Assembly: GCA_937907705.1 (NCBI GenBank)
Contig: CALCVP010000078.1
Span: 1 to 64,000 of the forward strand
Direction of reading: 5' to 3'
From: an uncultured Prevotella sp.
GTDB lineage: Bacteria; Bacteroidota; Bacteroidia; Bacteroidales; Bacteroidaceae
DNA: 64,000 nucleotides
The notes below the pieces were generated by a model that worked only from the letters and a program-made list of their open reading frames with translations, was not told the DNA's origin and searched no databases. This document shows positions 46,401 through 55,200 of the stretch, in pieces. Position 1 is the stretch's first letter. The number at the start of each line of letters is the position of its first letter. The position numbers and the translations under genes are program-made.

Positions 46401-46739
46401 GCCGACATTTATGATGCAAGCGGCAATCTTACCGTAGCGGCCAATCTCAATGCCGCAATGCCTAACATGCGTTACAGTGCAGCCAACACCGTACCTTCAT
46501 CATTCTGGTTGGTTGATGGCGCTACACTGTCATTGCGCAATGTTACCGTAGCATGGACTGTTCCACAAAAATGGGTAAAGACCGTAGGCTTAAGCAGCGT
46601 CCGCCTGAACCTCACTTGCCAAAATGCCATTAACTTCCTAAATCCTTATCCTGACAAGAGTTGGGCTGCATACGGCGGTACTTACACCCGTTACCCCAAC
46701 CTTCGCAAGATTACTATGGGTATCAACGTATCATTCTAA
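43455..46739 (+). CDS. SusC-like TonB-dependent outer-membrane transporter
   Basis: Outer-membrane importer for oligosaccharides, powered by TonB. From the ATG at 43455 the protein has 1094 residues. It has a signal peptide (1-23), a carboxypeptidase-regulatory-like domain (about 27-100, VTGTVLDENGEAIIGASVQV), a TonB-box region DEVVVVGYGTQ, a plug domain (about 115-235) and a long beta-barrel ending in Phe (NVSF). The 32 codons upstream of 43455 overlap the lipoprotein gene end and are not signal-like. SusD follows after 15 bp. Pectin fragments are the likely cargo, by neighbourhood. Confidence 0.95.
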   Translation: MKRKFIISMCLGAALAVQPNVAMAQNTQTVTGTVLDENGEAIIGASVQVKGTKYAAVTDIDGKFKITVPKNSKITISYIGYLAQTVTAGKTAKIVMVEDKQSLDEVVVVGYGTQKMKNVTGAVETISPKDIQDLSVGSLGDALVGQFNGVGVSNSSSRPGSTPSLQIRQSSVATSVTPDASRGGDADPSPLYVIDGFISTETAFNNLDASEVESITVLKDASAAVYGARAAYGVVLVKTKQGKAGAPKISYSGQFGWTDALYTPKMMNSYEYGRAYNIMRAANTSTQDNIEMRTQLFQADELAAMKNINYNLLDREWSAAFTQRHNINMNGGSDKATYFASVSYFDQDGNIGRLDYNRWNYRAGVNGKIGKYVNATIQVSGDYGERNNAVAPQGGGTDYDYKYLMTHLPFVPDNVNGYPIVYSGMENTIPTSATQLYNFSAVQNSSDNVNNTSNNMSINGSMSFDFGWIKPLKGLTAKVSYSKTINNSKTNTTSTVMDVYRLLNRGGSGNHLYTGDDVVYSPENLGVLRLNSDGYLRRNMSNSDSYQLNLTLQYARTFGKHDIGALFSIEKTESETEDLMGSGTKPVSYQDGQSSSIQGDKDMSFGRSESGMLSYIGRFNYAYDSRYLLEFLMRTDASTKFAPKNYWGYFPSVSAGWVLSEEKWFKDNVKWMDFLKVRASWGLMGRDNIRAWLWTQLYNRDDAKGAVFGTGGNKVNWGLVMPKAGVNSDVHWDKTYKTNIGIDARFLNSRLSVNANYYYDRGRDLFATRTGTSSFPATIGTQATPENYGAIDSWGWELTVGWRDKIGKDITYWARVTTGYSDNKILESNFQAIPEYDDIVKGQRADRGVWGYKCIGMFRSYQDIEEYFDKYHITQYMGMAKSEVRPGMLIYEDVRGKNNGDGTYGEADGIVDTNDYIRLSERSSNPYGFTLNFGGSYKSLSISAQLAASWGSKALIQTNYRQAANNYEYENMPTSFNDMFNYADIYDASGNLTVAANLNAAMPNMRYSAANTVPSSFWLVDGATLSLRNVTVAWTVPQKWVKTVGLSSVRLNLTCQNAINFLNPYPDKSWAAYGGTYTRYPNLRKITMGINVSF

Positions 46740-46754
46740 TAAAGAATAAAGACA

Positions 46755-48986
46755 ATGAACAATATCAAAATAAATAGAATTGTCATCTGTGCTGCCTTGG
46801 CACTCAGCTTGACTAACTGTAGCGATGAGTTCTTGAAGGAAAAGAAAAACTACGGAAACTTCAACTCAACCAATGTCTACAATTCTTATTCTGCTGCCAC
46901 AGAGCGTGTCAATACACTATATTTCTCACAGTTGCCAGTCTCCAACGGTGGCGACGGTAACGGTGTAGGCAACATCAACGACATAACAAGTGTGGGCCGA
47001 GCAGACAAATGGTCTAAGAGCACTGAAGAGTTTGGAGGCTTCAGCATCTTTGTCAATCCAGAACAAGAGCTGACCTACAACAGTTCTGACATGTACGACT
47101 ATTTCTTTGTGGCCAACGACACTTACAGTCCTTGGGGACATATCCGCAACTGCAACGACATAATAGAAGGCGTCAGTGGCTCTAAAGATCTTACCGATGA
47201 CGAGCGCAACAAGCTATTAGGACAGGCTTACTTCTTCCGTGCTTACCAATATTATATGTTGGTGAAACTATACGGTGGCGTACCTATCATTGACAAAGTG
47301 CAAGACCCTATCGGTACCGGCGAGGCCAACATCGTGCCCCGTCAGACTACCAAAGACTGTATCCAGTTTATCTGTGACGACCTTGACAAGGCAGCAAAGA
47401 TGCTTCCTACGGTTTGGGAAAATGCTTCATCAGACTATGGTCGCGTAACAGCAGGACTGGCAGAAGCATTGAAAGGCAAGATGCTGCTGTTCTATGCAAG
47501 TCCTCTGTTTAACCGTGCTGACGACAAGACACGCTGGGAAGAAGCATACCAAGTTAACAAAGCAGCATTGGAGAAATTGAACCAAGGCGGCTATGGCCTT
47601 ACTTATGCTACCAATGGTGGCGGCAACAATGCAGCCAACTGGGCACGCACATGGACCAGCTACACTACTTCTGACGGTAGCGTTAGCGAGGCTATATTCG
47701 TTACTTTGCACAATACTGCCGACAATATCAGTGGCCAACCTAACTATGGTAAATGGAATGACTGGGAACATGCCATTCGTCCCAAGAACGCCAACGGCAA
47801 CGGTGGCCTTACCCCAACATCTGAAATCATAGACCTTTTCCCTATGGCTGACGGCAAGAAGCCTTCTGAATCATCCATAGAATATGACAAGAAGAAATTC
47901 TGGCTCAACCGTGACCCACGCTTTTATCGTACCTTTGCTTTCCCCGGCGAAGAGTGGCAGTTTGACGAAAACGGCCTTAACTTGGCTGGCGATGCTCTGA
48001 AAGACAAGATACCTGCCCGCTACAAGACAGGTAAAGACTATGAGTTGTGGAGCTATACCTGGTACAACAATGCTGAAGACCAGACCAGCCTGTCAGCCAA
48101 AGGCTGGAGTGCAGACAAGTTGGAAGAGACCAACCACGCTGTCTATGTGCGCAAGCGTAGCGATGATTTGCACTTAAACGCCAATCCTTTCTATAAATTC
48201 TCCGAGTCTGTTTCATCACCCAAGGGTTTCCAAAAGAGTGCTGCTCCATTGGTAACCATGCGTTATGCAGAAGTATTGCTCGACTTTGCCGAGGCTGCTT
48301 GTGGTGCTGAACACTACGATGAAGCAGTAAAGGCATTGCAGCAGATACGTGCGCGTGTGGGATATACAGCTGAAAACAACTACGGTTTGCCTACCGATAT
48401 CAATGGCAACCGCGCAAAGCTCTTCTCTGCTATTCTGTATGAGCGACAGATAGAGTTTGCTTATGAAGGCAAACGCTTTGATGACATGCGCCGTTGGATG
48501 CTCTTTGACGGTGGCGCAGGTCAGGGTGAGTTGAAAGCAAGCTGGGCTCTGACAGGCTTTGGCGGCAACACTTGCACCTATCTTGGCGTGAAACCGCTCA
48601 ACGGAACCAAGCGTCATCAGATTGTTCTGTACACTACCGACTTGGCCGAAAAGGACAACGACCACGATCCATTGCTCAATCTCAGACCTGAAGCACTGTC
48701 TCTTGACGAGGATATGAGCTACAATGCTTCAACAGACACTTATGCCAATGACAAAGTGAAAGCTTTGGCCAAGTTCTACGATACTTACTTGAAGCGTAAA
48801 GACAACAATCTGGACGGTAACGACGATGCACTTACCATCAAGTTCTTGCCTAAGTATTACTTCCTCGGTCTGAAGCAAAACGCTATGCAAAACAACGTTA
48901 CGCTGCACCAGACTATAGGCTGGCATGACTTGAGCCGCAACGCTGACGGTCTGTTTGACCCATTGTCAGAAAAGCTGCCTGAGTAA
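46755..48986 (+). CDS. SusD-like starch-binding-family lipoprotein
   Basis: The lid of the SusC transporter on the cell surface. The 743-residue lipoprotein has lipobox LTNC (Cys22) and the RagB/SusD helical core, with FFRAYQYYMLVKLYGGVPII near 160-180 and the C-terminal block YERQIEFAYEGKRFDDMRRW. It is longer than most SusD proteins (about 500-650), with inserted Asp/Asn-rich loops after residue 600 (DKVKALAKFYDTYLKRKDNNL as part). The pair is ended by a terminator. Confidence 0.93.
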   Translation: MNNIKINRIVICAALALSLTNCSDEFLKEKKNYGNFNSTNVYNSYSAATERVNTLYFSQLPVSNGGDGNGVGNINDITSVGRADKWSKSTEEFGGFSIFVNPEQELTYNSSDMYDYFFVANDTYSPWGHIRNCNDIIEGVSGSKDLTDDERNKLLGQAYFFRAYQYYMLVKLYGGVPIIDKVQDPIGTGEANIVPRQTTKDCIQFICDDLDKAAKMLPTVWENASSDYGRVTAGLAEALKGKMLLFYASPLFNRADDKTRWEEAYQVNKAALEKLNQGGYGLTYATNGGGNNAANWARTWTSYTTSDGSVSEAIFVTLHNTADNISGQPNYGKWNDWEHAIRPKNANGNGGLTPTSEIIDLFPMADGKKPSESSIEYDKKKFWLNRDPRFYRTFAFPGEEWQFDENGLNLAGDALKDKIPARYKTGKDYELWSYTWYNNAEDQTSLSAKGWSADKLEETNHAVYVRKRSDDLHLNANPFYKFSESVSSPKGFQKSAAPLVTMRYAEVLLDFAEAACGAEHYDEAVKALQQIRARVGYTAENNYGLPTDINGNRAKLFSAILYERQIEFAYEGKRFDDMRRWMLFDGGAGQGELKASWALTGFGGNTCTYLGVKPLNGTKRHQIVLYTTDLAEKDNDHDPLLNLRPEALSLDEDMSYNASTDTYANDKVKALAKFYDTYLKRKDNNLDGNDDALTIKFLPKYYFLGLKQNAMQNNVTLHQTIGWHDLSRNADGLFDPLSEKLPE

Positions 48987-49007
48987 ATACTACAATATCC
49001 ATACATC

Positions 49008-49035
49008 AAGCGCACTGCCCTAAAGCAGTGCGCTT
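49008..49035 (+). terminator. Rho-independent terminator after susD
   Basis: A perfect 11-bp stem AAGCGCACTGC (49008-49018 with 49025-49035) with a 6-nt loop, followed by TTCTTTTG. Confidence 0.88.
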
Positions 49036-49095
49036 TTCTTTTGCATACACTCATCTAACACGCCAAATTGCAAAACCAACTTAGCATCCTTTGTC

Positions 49096-49155
49096 TTTTG
49101 CAAGGCACAATGCCCTATTTTTATGCGCCTACTGCAATGCGAAAGCTGTGCAACT
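49096..49155. repeat. Possible eroded 22-bp-period array D
   Basis: Words fitting only the N4GC-NNN-GCN4 frame start at 49096 (TTTTGCAAGGCACAA), 49118 (half-matching) and 49141 (GAAAGCTGTGCAACT), in steps of 22 and 23. The match is much weaker than in arrays A, B, C and E. Confidence 0.4.
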
Positions 49156-49200
49156 GCATAAAAACTGTAAAAGAATATGCATTGATTAACATTTTTTGTG

Positions 49201-49208
49201 TACCTTTG
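49201..49208 (+). promoter_or_regulatory. Candidate -7 box for the ThrE gene
   Basis: TACCTTTG matches TAnnTTTG. An ATTG stands 16 bp upstream, closer than usual. The leader would be about 60 nt to the ATG at 49277. Confidence 0.5.
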
Positions 49209-49276
49209 CAGTCAAATTCAATAGGATAGTTTTCACCCTTTTTTGTATTATTCTGATTCTTATTAACAACTTAATT

Positions 49277-50689
49277 ATGGAAGATATTCAGCAAGCTGAA
49301 TCACAAAAATTACTGCGACGCAAGCTCGACTTATTGCTTCGCACGGGTGCACTTTTGGTAGAAAGCGCGGCAGATACCAGCCGAATAGTGCGCAACATGA
49401 ACAGAACAGCCGCTTATCTGGGCTTGCCAGAAAAGCATTTGCACACCTACATCAGCTACAACATGCTGATGGTAAACCTCAGTGATGAGACTCACTCCTT
49501 CTCAAAGTTCCAACGTTGCGACAAGCACGGTATCAACATGGATGCCATATCTGCTGTCAGCAAGCTATCGTGGCGCGCTATCAAAAACGACTATTCGCTT
49601 GACAAGTATGAAGAAGAATTAGAGGCTATCAAGACCAAGAAGCGCAACTACACCCCTTGGCAGGTAGCCATAGGAGCAGGTTTTGCGTGTGGCGGCTTCT
49701 GCGTGCAGTTCGGTTGCGACTGGCCTGCCTTTTTCTATGCCTCCATTGCTGCCATCTTGGGTTTCCGCTTGCGCGCATGGCTCAACAGCAAGGGTAGCAA
49801 CGGCTATGCCAATATAGCTTTTGCAGCTTTCTTCTCTACACTGTTGGCATGGCTGTCTGCCTATATCTCCATGCCTATTGTCAGCTCTCATCTGCCCGAA
49901 TGCCTGGTGCAGGTGTTGCACAGCGACACCCCTTGGCACCCACTGATGGCGTGTGCTCTGTTCATCGTGCCGGGTGTACCGCTTATCAACTTTGTAAATG
50001 ATATGCTCGACAACCATATAGGAATGGGTATTAACCGTGCTGTCAACACGCTACTGATGGTGGCTGCCATGTCATTTGGCATAGCCATAGCCATCAAGAT
50101 TTGCCATATCGACAACTTTGTGCGCGACCTCAGCATGACTCCCCACAACAACTACATAGCTTATGCCACCGCAGCTGCCATCTCTGCCATGGGCTTCTCC
50201 ATGATATTCAATATTCCCCGCCGGCTGCTCTGGGTGGTAGCCATAGGTGGTATCATAGCCGTATGCACGCGTAACTTTGTAAACTTGGGTCCAAGCAACA
50301 ACAACATAGGTCTTGACTGTGGTCCCATTATCGGTTCATTGGTAGGTTCGTCGCTCATCAGTATTATCTGTGTAAAAGCTGTTCACATGTTCCACACGCC
50401 TCACCACTGCCTGTCTATTCCCAGCGTCATACCTATGGTACCTGGTGTGCTGATGTACCGCATGCTGTTTGCACTGATAGAGATGCACGGAGTGGTAGGT
50501 GAACTGACCGTAGCCATACACAATGGCATCCGTGCATCGCTCATCATTCTGTGCATTGCCATTGGTGTAGCCATTCCCAACATCTTTGCCCGTCAATGGA
50601 TTGCACCGAACCGCCGCAAAAAGTTAGAGAGACTGATAGAGGAGCGCCGCCAACGCGGCAAGTTCATTGACCTTGACGAAATAGCATAA
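49277..50689 (+). CDS. ThrE-family threonine/serine exporter
   Basis: A 470-residue inner-membrane protein joining the two halves of the ThrE family: an N-terminal DUF1212-like domain (about 15-300) and a C-terminal DUF3815-like domain (about 315-445). Family motifs include LLLRTGALLVESAADTSRIVRNMNR (core LVESAADTSRI) and PGVPLINFVNDMLDNH. About ten hydrophobic segments are seen. The start at 49277 is chosen because the preceding in-frame TTG lies within the promoter-like box. Homologues export threonine and serine; the substrate here is inferred. Confidence 0.88.
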   Translation: MEDIQQAESQKLLRRKLDLLLRTGALLVESAADTSRIVRNMNRTAAYLGLPEKHLHTYISYNMLMVNLSDETHSFSKFQRCDKHGINMDAISAVSKLSWRAIKNDYSLDKYEEELEAIKTKKRNYTPWQVAIGAGFACGGFCVQFGCDWPAFFYASIAAILGFRLRAWLNSKGSNGYANIAFAAFFSTLLAWLSAYISMPIVSSHLPECLVQVLHSDTPWHPLMACALFIVPGVPLINFVNDMLDNHIGMGINRAVNTLLMVAAMSFGIAIAIKICHIDNFVRDLSMTPHNNYIAYATAAAISAMGFSMIFNIPRRLLWVVAIGGIIAVCTRNFVNLGPSNNNIGLDCGPIIGSLVGSSLISIICVKAVHMFHTPHHCLSIPSVIPMVPGVLMYRMLFALIEMHGVVGELTVAIHNGIRASLIILCIAIGVAIPNIFARQWIAPNRRKKLERLIEERRQRGKFIDLDEIA

Positions 50690-50736
50690 CCATATCATTT
50701 CATACGGCAAACCTATTTTGCCTGCCGTTCATTTAA

Positions 50737-50786
50737 ACAACATTCACCCCACAAGAGCCGCAATACTCTTGTGGGGTGAATGTTGT
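50737..50786. terminator. Perfect 21-bp terminator hairpin after thrE
   Basis: Arms 50737-50757 and 50766-50786 are exact reverse complements with an 8-nt loop and a CACCCCAC/GTGGGGTG core. There is no T-run after it, but the length makes strong termination likely. Confidence 0.8.
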
Positions 50787-50838
50787 CAGTAAACATGCAT
50801 CCAAGACTTCTACTTACACTTGGCATAAAACAAAAAAA

Positions 50839-50870
50839 TCCATGTGCTCAGCTTTCGCCAAACACATGGA
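50839..50870 (-). terminator. Rho-independent terminator of the rubrerythrin gene
   Basis: An 8-bp stem TCCATGTG (50839-50846 with 50863-50870) is followed on the minus strand by seven T residues (50838-50832). It lies 37 bp after the rubrerythrin stop. Confidence 0.8.
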
Positions 50871-50907
50871 CCATCTAAAATAAGGGTTAATGGATAACTG
50901 ATTTTCC

Positions 50908-51483
50908 TTACTTCTTGAAGTAACGGTTAAACAAGCCTTGGAAGCCTGCACCATGGCGAGCCTCATCCTTGGCCATTTCATGAACAGTGTCGTGAATAGC
51001 ATCGAGGTTCAACTCTTTAGCCTTCTTGGCAATAGCCATCTTAGCTTCGCAAGCACCCTCTTCTGCCAGCATACGCTTCTCTACATTGGTCTTGGTGTCC
51101 CAAACCAACTCACCAAGCAACTCTGCAAATTTAGATGCATGCTCTGCCTCTTCAAAAGCATAACGCTTGAATGCCTCTGCAATCTCAGGATAGCCTTCGC
51201 GGTCTGCCTGACGGCTCATAGCCAAATACATACCAACCTCTGAGCACTCACCTGTAAAGTGGTCGTGCAAACCTTGCAATACAAACTTTCCGTCTTCTGT
51301 ATTTGGTATATTCTTAGCTACGCCAAGTTCATGCTCCGTTACGAAGTTCAAACCTTCGGTCTCGCCTACCAATTTGAATTTTGAACCTGGAACATGGCAT
51401 TGAGGACACTCTGCCGGTGGATTTTCACCTTCATATACATAGCCACAAACTGGGCATACCCATTTTTTTGTTGTCATAGTCAT
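50908..51483 (-). CDS. Reverse rubrerythrin (peroxide-reducing non-heme iron protein)
   Basis: A 191-residue cytosolic protein that would detoxify peroxide or oxygen in an anaerobe. Domain order is reversed compared with classical rubrerythrin: the rubredoxin-type iron site comes first (Cys10, Cys13, Cys26, Cys29 in CPVCGY and CPQCH), then a ferritin-like four-helix bundle (about 60-190) with the Glu/His ligands in FTGECSEVGMYL, FEEAEHASKFAE, EEGACEAK and KDEARHGAGFQG. It has its own consensus promoter and terminator. Confidence 0.92.
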   Translation of the reverse strand: MTMTTKKWVCPVCGYVYEGENPPAECPQCHVPGSKFKLVGETEGLNFVTEHELGVAKNIPNTEDGKFVLQGLHDHFTGECSEVGMYLAMSRQADREGYPEIAEAFKRYAFEEAEHASKFAELLGELVWDTKTNVEKRMLAEEGACEAKMAIAKKAKELNLDAIHDTVHEMAKDEARHGAGFQGLFNRYFKK

Positions 51484-51557
51484 AATGTTTTTATATAATT
51501 AGTATTTGCATTTAACTGCCAAGATTCCGCATCTTGGTCTTCTTAAATCTTGTATCG

Positions 51558-51590
51558 CAAAGATAGAAGTTTCTTCTCAGATACATCAAA
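51558..51590 (-). promoter_or_regulatory. Promoter of the rubrerythrin gene
   Basis: Minus-strand TTTG (51590-51587), a 21-bp spacer and TATCTTTG (51565-51558) give a full consensus match. The leader would be about 65-70 nt. Confidence 0.8.
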
Positions 51591-51784
51591 TTAATTGTGT
51601 TTTATTTTGTTAATATGTTCATTATTATCTTGTTTCATCGAAGATTTTCATATATTTTTACAGATTTGGAAATTGAATATAAACAGGTGTCCAATATTAA
51701 CCGCATGCATAAAGCCTTTACCGTAATTTATTGTGATTGTCTACCTGCCAATAGTCATTCGCTGTTCCTGTCCAATCACAATCT

Positions 51785-51865
51785 GAAAGCTATGTTTTAG
51801 CTCTCCAAAAGCATAGCTTTTACAGGCCGAAAGCATAGCTTTTGGAGGGCAATACCTATGCTTTC
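51785..51865. repeat. 22-bp-period array E of palindromic 15-mers
   Basis: Four words start at 51785, 51807, 51829 and 51851, exactly 22 bp apart: GAAAGCTATGTTTTA, AAAAGCATAGCTTTT, GAAAGCATAGCTTTT and AATACCTATGCTTTC. Weaker units fit the same phase at 51763, 51873 and 51895. A perfect 12-bp stem pairs 51827-51838 with 51856-51867. The array lies between the divergent rubrerythrin and 1022-residue genes. Confidence 0.86.
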
Positions 51866-52202
51866 GGTCTGAGAGGTATATGTCTTTGAAAACTGTAAGC
51901 ATTTTATAGCATTTTTGTTCCATACCGTAAGAACATTCTGCATCATGCCCAACTCTCCATTCTATATGCGCATTGCGATAAGCGGTACTTGCTTGTCCTG
52001 ACTGACAACATCAACAATTCATCTGCCGTTAAAATTATTTTGCACCTCGCAACAGTACAATAAAAGACCTTTACCGTCGTTTCTATATAAGATAGGTGTA
52101 CACTGTCAGCAACTGCCACATGGCAATCTGCCTCCAACAAAAGCCACTGTCCACACGCTGCTGACAGGCATCTGACAATGAAGAAAACAAACTATAATTG
52201 CA

Positions 52203-55200
52203 ATGAATAGATTTTTTAGCCTTTGCTGCCTTGCCCTGCTGCTACTTATCAACAGCATACAGCAAGCTGATGCAGCAAAAAAGAAGGAGGTCTACATTCC
52301 GATGGACTATTCTACCTGTGGATACCATGCCTCCGAACAAAACATTCCTAATGTAAAAAATGTGGTAACAGTGGCTCCAATATCGGGCGACAGCTATGCC
52401 ACACTGCAAAAAGCCATCAACTATGTAGGCTCGCTCAAAGCCGACAAACAGGGCTTTAGAGGTGCCATACTGCTAAACGAGGGTGTATATAAAATCAACA
52501 AGCCCCTTCGCATAGCCAAATCCGGCATTGTGCTGCGTGGATCCGGCAGATCAAAAACTACTATTCTAAAGCAGGGTGCTGACCGTGGAGCTGCCATTTA
52601 TATAGAAGGTGGACTGCAACTGTCCAAAGGCGATACCATTGCAGTGGCAGACAGCAAGGTAAAAGCGGGCAGCACAACCCTTACGCTGAAAACTATAGGC
52701 AATATAAAGGCTGGTTCGCGCATCATGATTGTGCGCCCTTCTACCAAAGAATGGATAGCATCGCTAAAATGCGACGACTATGGCGGAGGGTTGGACTATA
52801 CCGGCTGGAAAGCATCAGACATAGACATTACATGGCAACGCACCGTAACGGCAGTGCAAGCCAACACCATTACTTTAGATGCTCCTGTTACTTGCAGTAT
52901 AGAAAGCAATTATGGCGGAGCCTATGTAATAAATGCCTACAACGGGAAAGAGATAAAAGAATGCGGCATCGAAAACCTTACGTTAGCTTCAACCCACAAC
53001 GATTGGAACCCTAAAGATGAAGACCACTGCTGGAACGGCATCTTTATGAACAACCTGCGCGACTGCTGGGTGAGGAAGGTTAACTTTGAGTTCTTCGCGG
53101 GCAGTGCTGTTGATATTCAGAAAAACTGTAGCCGCATTACCGTAGAAGACTGTATTGCCGGCAATCCTGTGTCTGAAACAGGTGGCTGGCGCCGCAATGT
53201 ATACCTTACCAGAGGTCAGCAGACGCTTTTTCAGCGCTGCGTATCGCGCAACGGCATACACGATTTTGCCGCCGACTACTGTGCTGCCGGCCCCAACGCC
53301 TTTGTGCAGTGCGAGGGCGAAGGCTCCTTAGGCTTTAGCGGCAGCGTAGGTTCATGGGCGCCAGGTCTGCTCTTTGATATTGTAAACATAGAGGGCAACG
53401 ACATCTCTTTCCGCAATTTGGAACAATTCCGTGCCGGCACTGGCTGGAACACTGCCAACAGCATGATGTGGCAATGCACCGCTTCCACTCTGTGGAACTA
53501 CTCGCCCAACAGCGACAACCGCAACAGTGCCAACGGCTGTTGGGGAACCATGACCGGTGATGCAGAATGGACCAACAGCAACAATCATGTGCAACCACGC
53601 AGCCTGTTTTATTACCAGTTGGAGCAGCGATTGGGCAGCAAGGCCATCAATGGCTACATACTGCCGCGCAACACCACCGCATCAAGCAGTCCTACCTTAG
53701 AGAAAGCAGCCCAAATGGCGCAAGAAGCTCTCAACACACCTCGTCTTACGCTTGAAATGTGGATAGACTCGGTGCCTTACACAGCAGCTACCACTACCGC
53801 TGGTCTGAAGAATATCAATACTGTAAAGGGGCATTTTTTGGCTGAAGACACTGATGACAGTGCTAAAAACACATTTGGCATTACCAATGGACACATCACC
53901 GTCAATGGCTCACTCATTACCGGCAACCGCTACCAGATACCTTGGTGGACAGGCAGAGTAAAAGACAACTTCTGCGCTAAAGGTGCAAAACCAGCCATTA
54001 CACGCTTTGTGCCAGGAAGAGAAGGACTGGGATGGACAGACCGCATAGACTCTGTGGTCAACTTCATGACCAGACAGCACAACTGCATTCTTGACCATAA
54101 CTACGGACTTTGGTATGACCTCAGACGCACAGACCATGAGCGTGTGCGCCGTGCCGACGGCGAAGTGTGGGCACCTTTCTACGACCAACCCTTTGCACGC
54201 AGCGGAAAAGGACAGGCATGGGACGGACTGTCGCGCTACGACCTCACCAAACCCAACCTTTGGTATTGGATGCGCCTGAAAGAATTTGCAGAGAAAGGGG
54301 CCGGCAAAGGCTTGCTGCTCTTCCATGAAAACTACTTCCAACACAATATACTGGAAGCAGGAGCTCACTGGGTAGACTGCCCTTGGCGCACGGTGAACAA
54401 TATAAACGGCACCAATTTTCCTGAGCCGGTGCCCTTTACAGGAGACAAACGCATATTCATGGCCGACAGGTTTTATGACGTCAACAATCCTGTCTTGCGA
54501 CCACTGCACAAGCAGTACATACGCCAATGCCTCGACAACTTTAAAGACGACGGCAACGTGGTGCAGCTGCTGAGCGAAGAATACACAGGGCCACTGCACT
54601 TTACCCAATTCTGGTTACAGACTATTGCTGAATGGGAAAAAGAGACAGGACGCCACCCACTCATTGCACTGAGTTGCACAAAAGACGTGCAAGACGCCAT
54701 ATTGGCAGACCCAAAGCTGTCTAAAACGGTAGATATTATTGACATACGCTACTGGCACTACAACACTGAAGGACTGTGGACACCGCAAGGAGGCAAGAAC
54801 TTGGCGCCCCGCCAGCACATGCGCAAGATGAAGGTAGGCAAGACAGGCTTTGCCGAAGCCTATAAAGCAGTGCGCGAATATCGCGAAAAATATCCGGAAA
54901 AGGCAGTAACCTTCTTCGCACAGCAATACCCCACCTATGGTTGGGCCATACTGATGGCTGGTGGCTCCTGCCCCAATATCAATGTAGACAACACCAAATT
55001 CTTGGCAGATGTGGTCAACATGAATTATATAAGCGGCGAGGGCAACAGTCAGTTGCAAGTAATCGGCAACGACAAGACCGGCTATGTGGCTTACGCCCAC
55101 ACCAACCAGCCTGTTGCCATCCAGGTAGCTGAAGGTAAATACCGCATTTATTCCATCAACACCAACACAGGAAAAACCGAGGTGCTGATAAAGCAGGCTA

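Larger units (their letters stand above)
51484..52202. other. Long intergenic region, 719 bp
   Basis: It contains the rubrerythrin promoter, array E (51785-51865) with weaker flanking units, and the leader of the 1022-residue gene. Short ORFs in it have no convincing start signals or family features. I see no tRNA or small-RNA gene that I can name. Confidence 0.6.

Noticed and set aside
51597..51800. 67-codon ORF in the 719-bp gap
   Set aside because: It runs into array E, has no ribosome binding site and looks like translated AT-rich promoter DNA.
53910..54608. 232-codon open frame on the minus strand
   Set aside because: Antisense to the 1022-residue gene, with no start signal or family feature.
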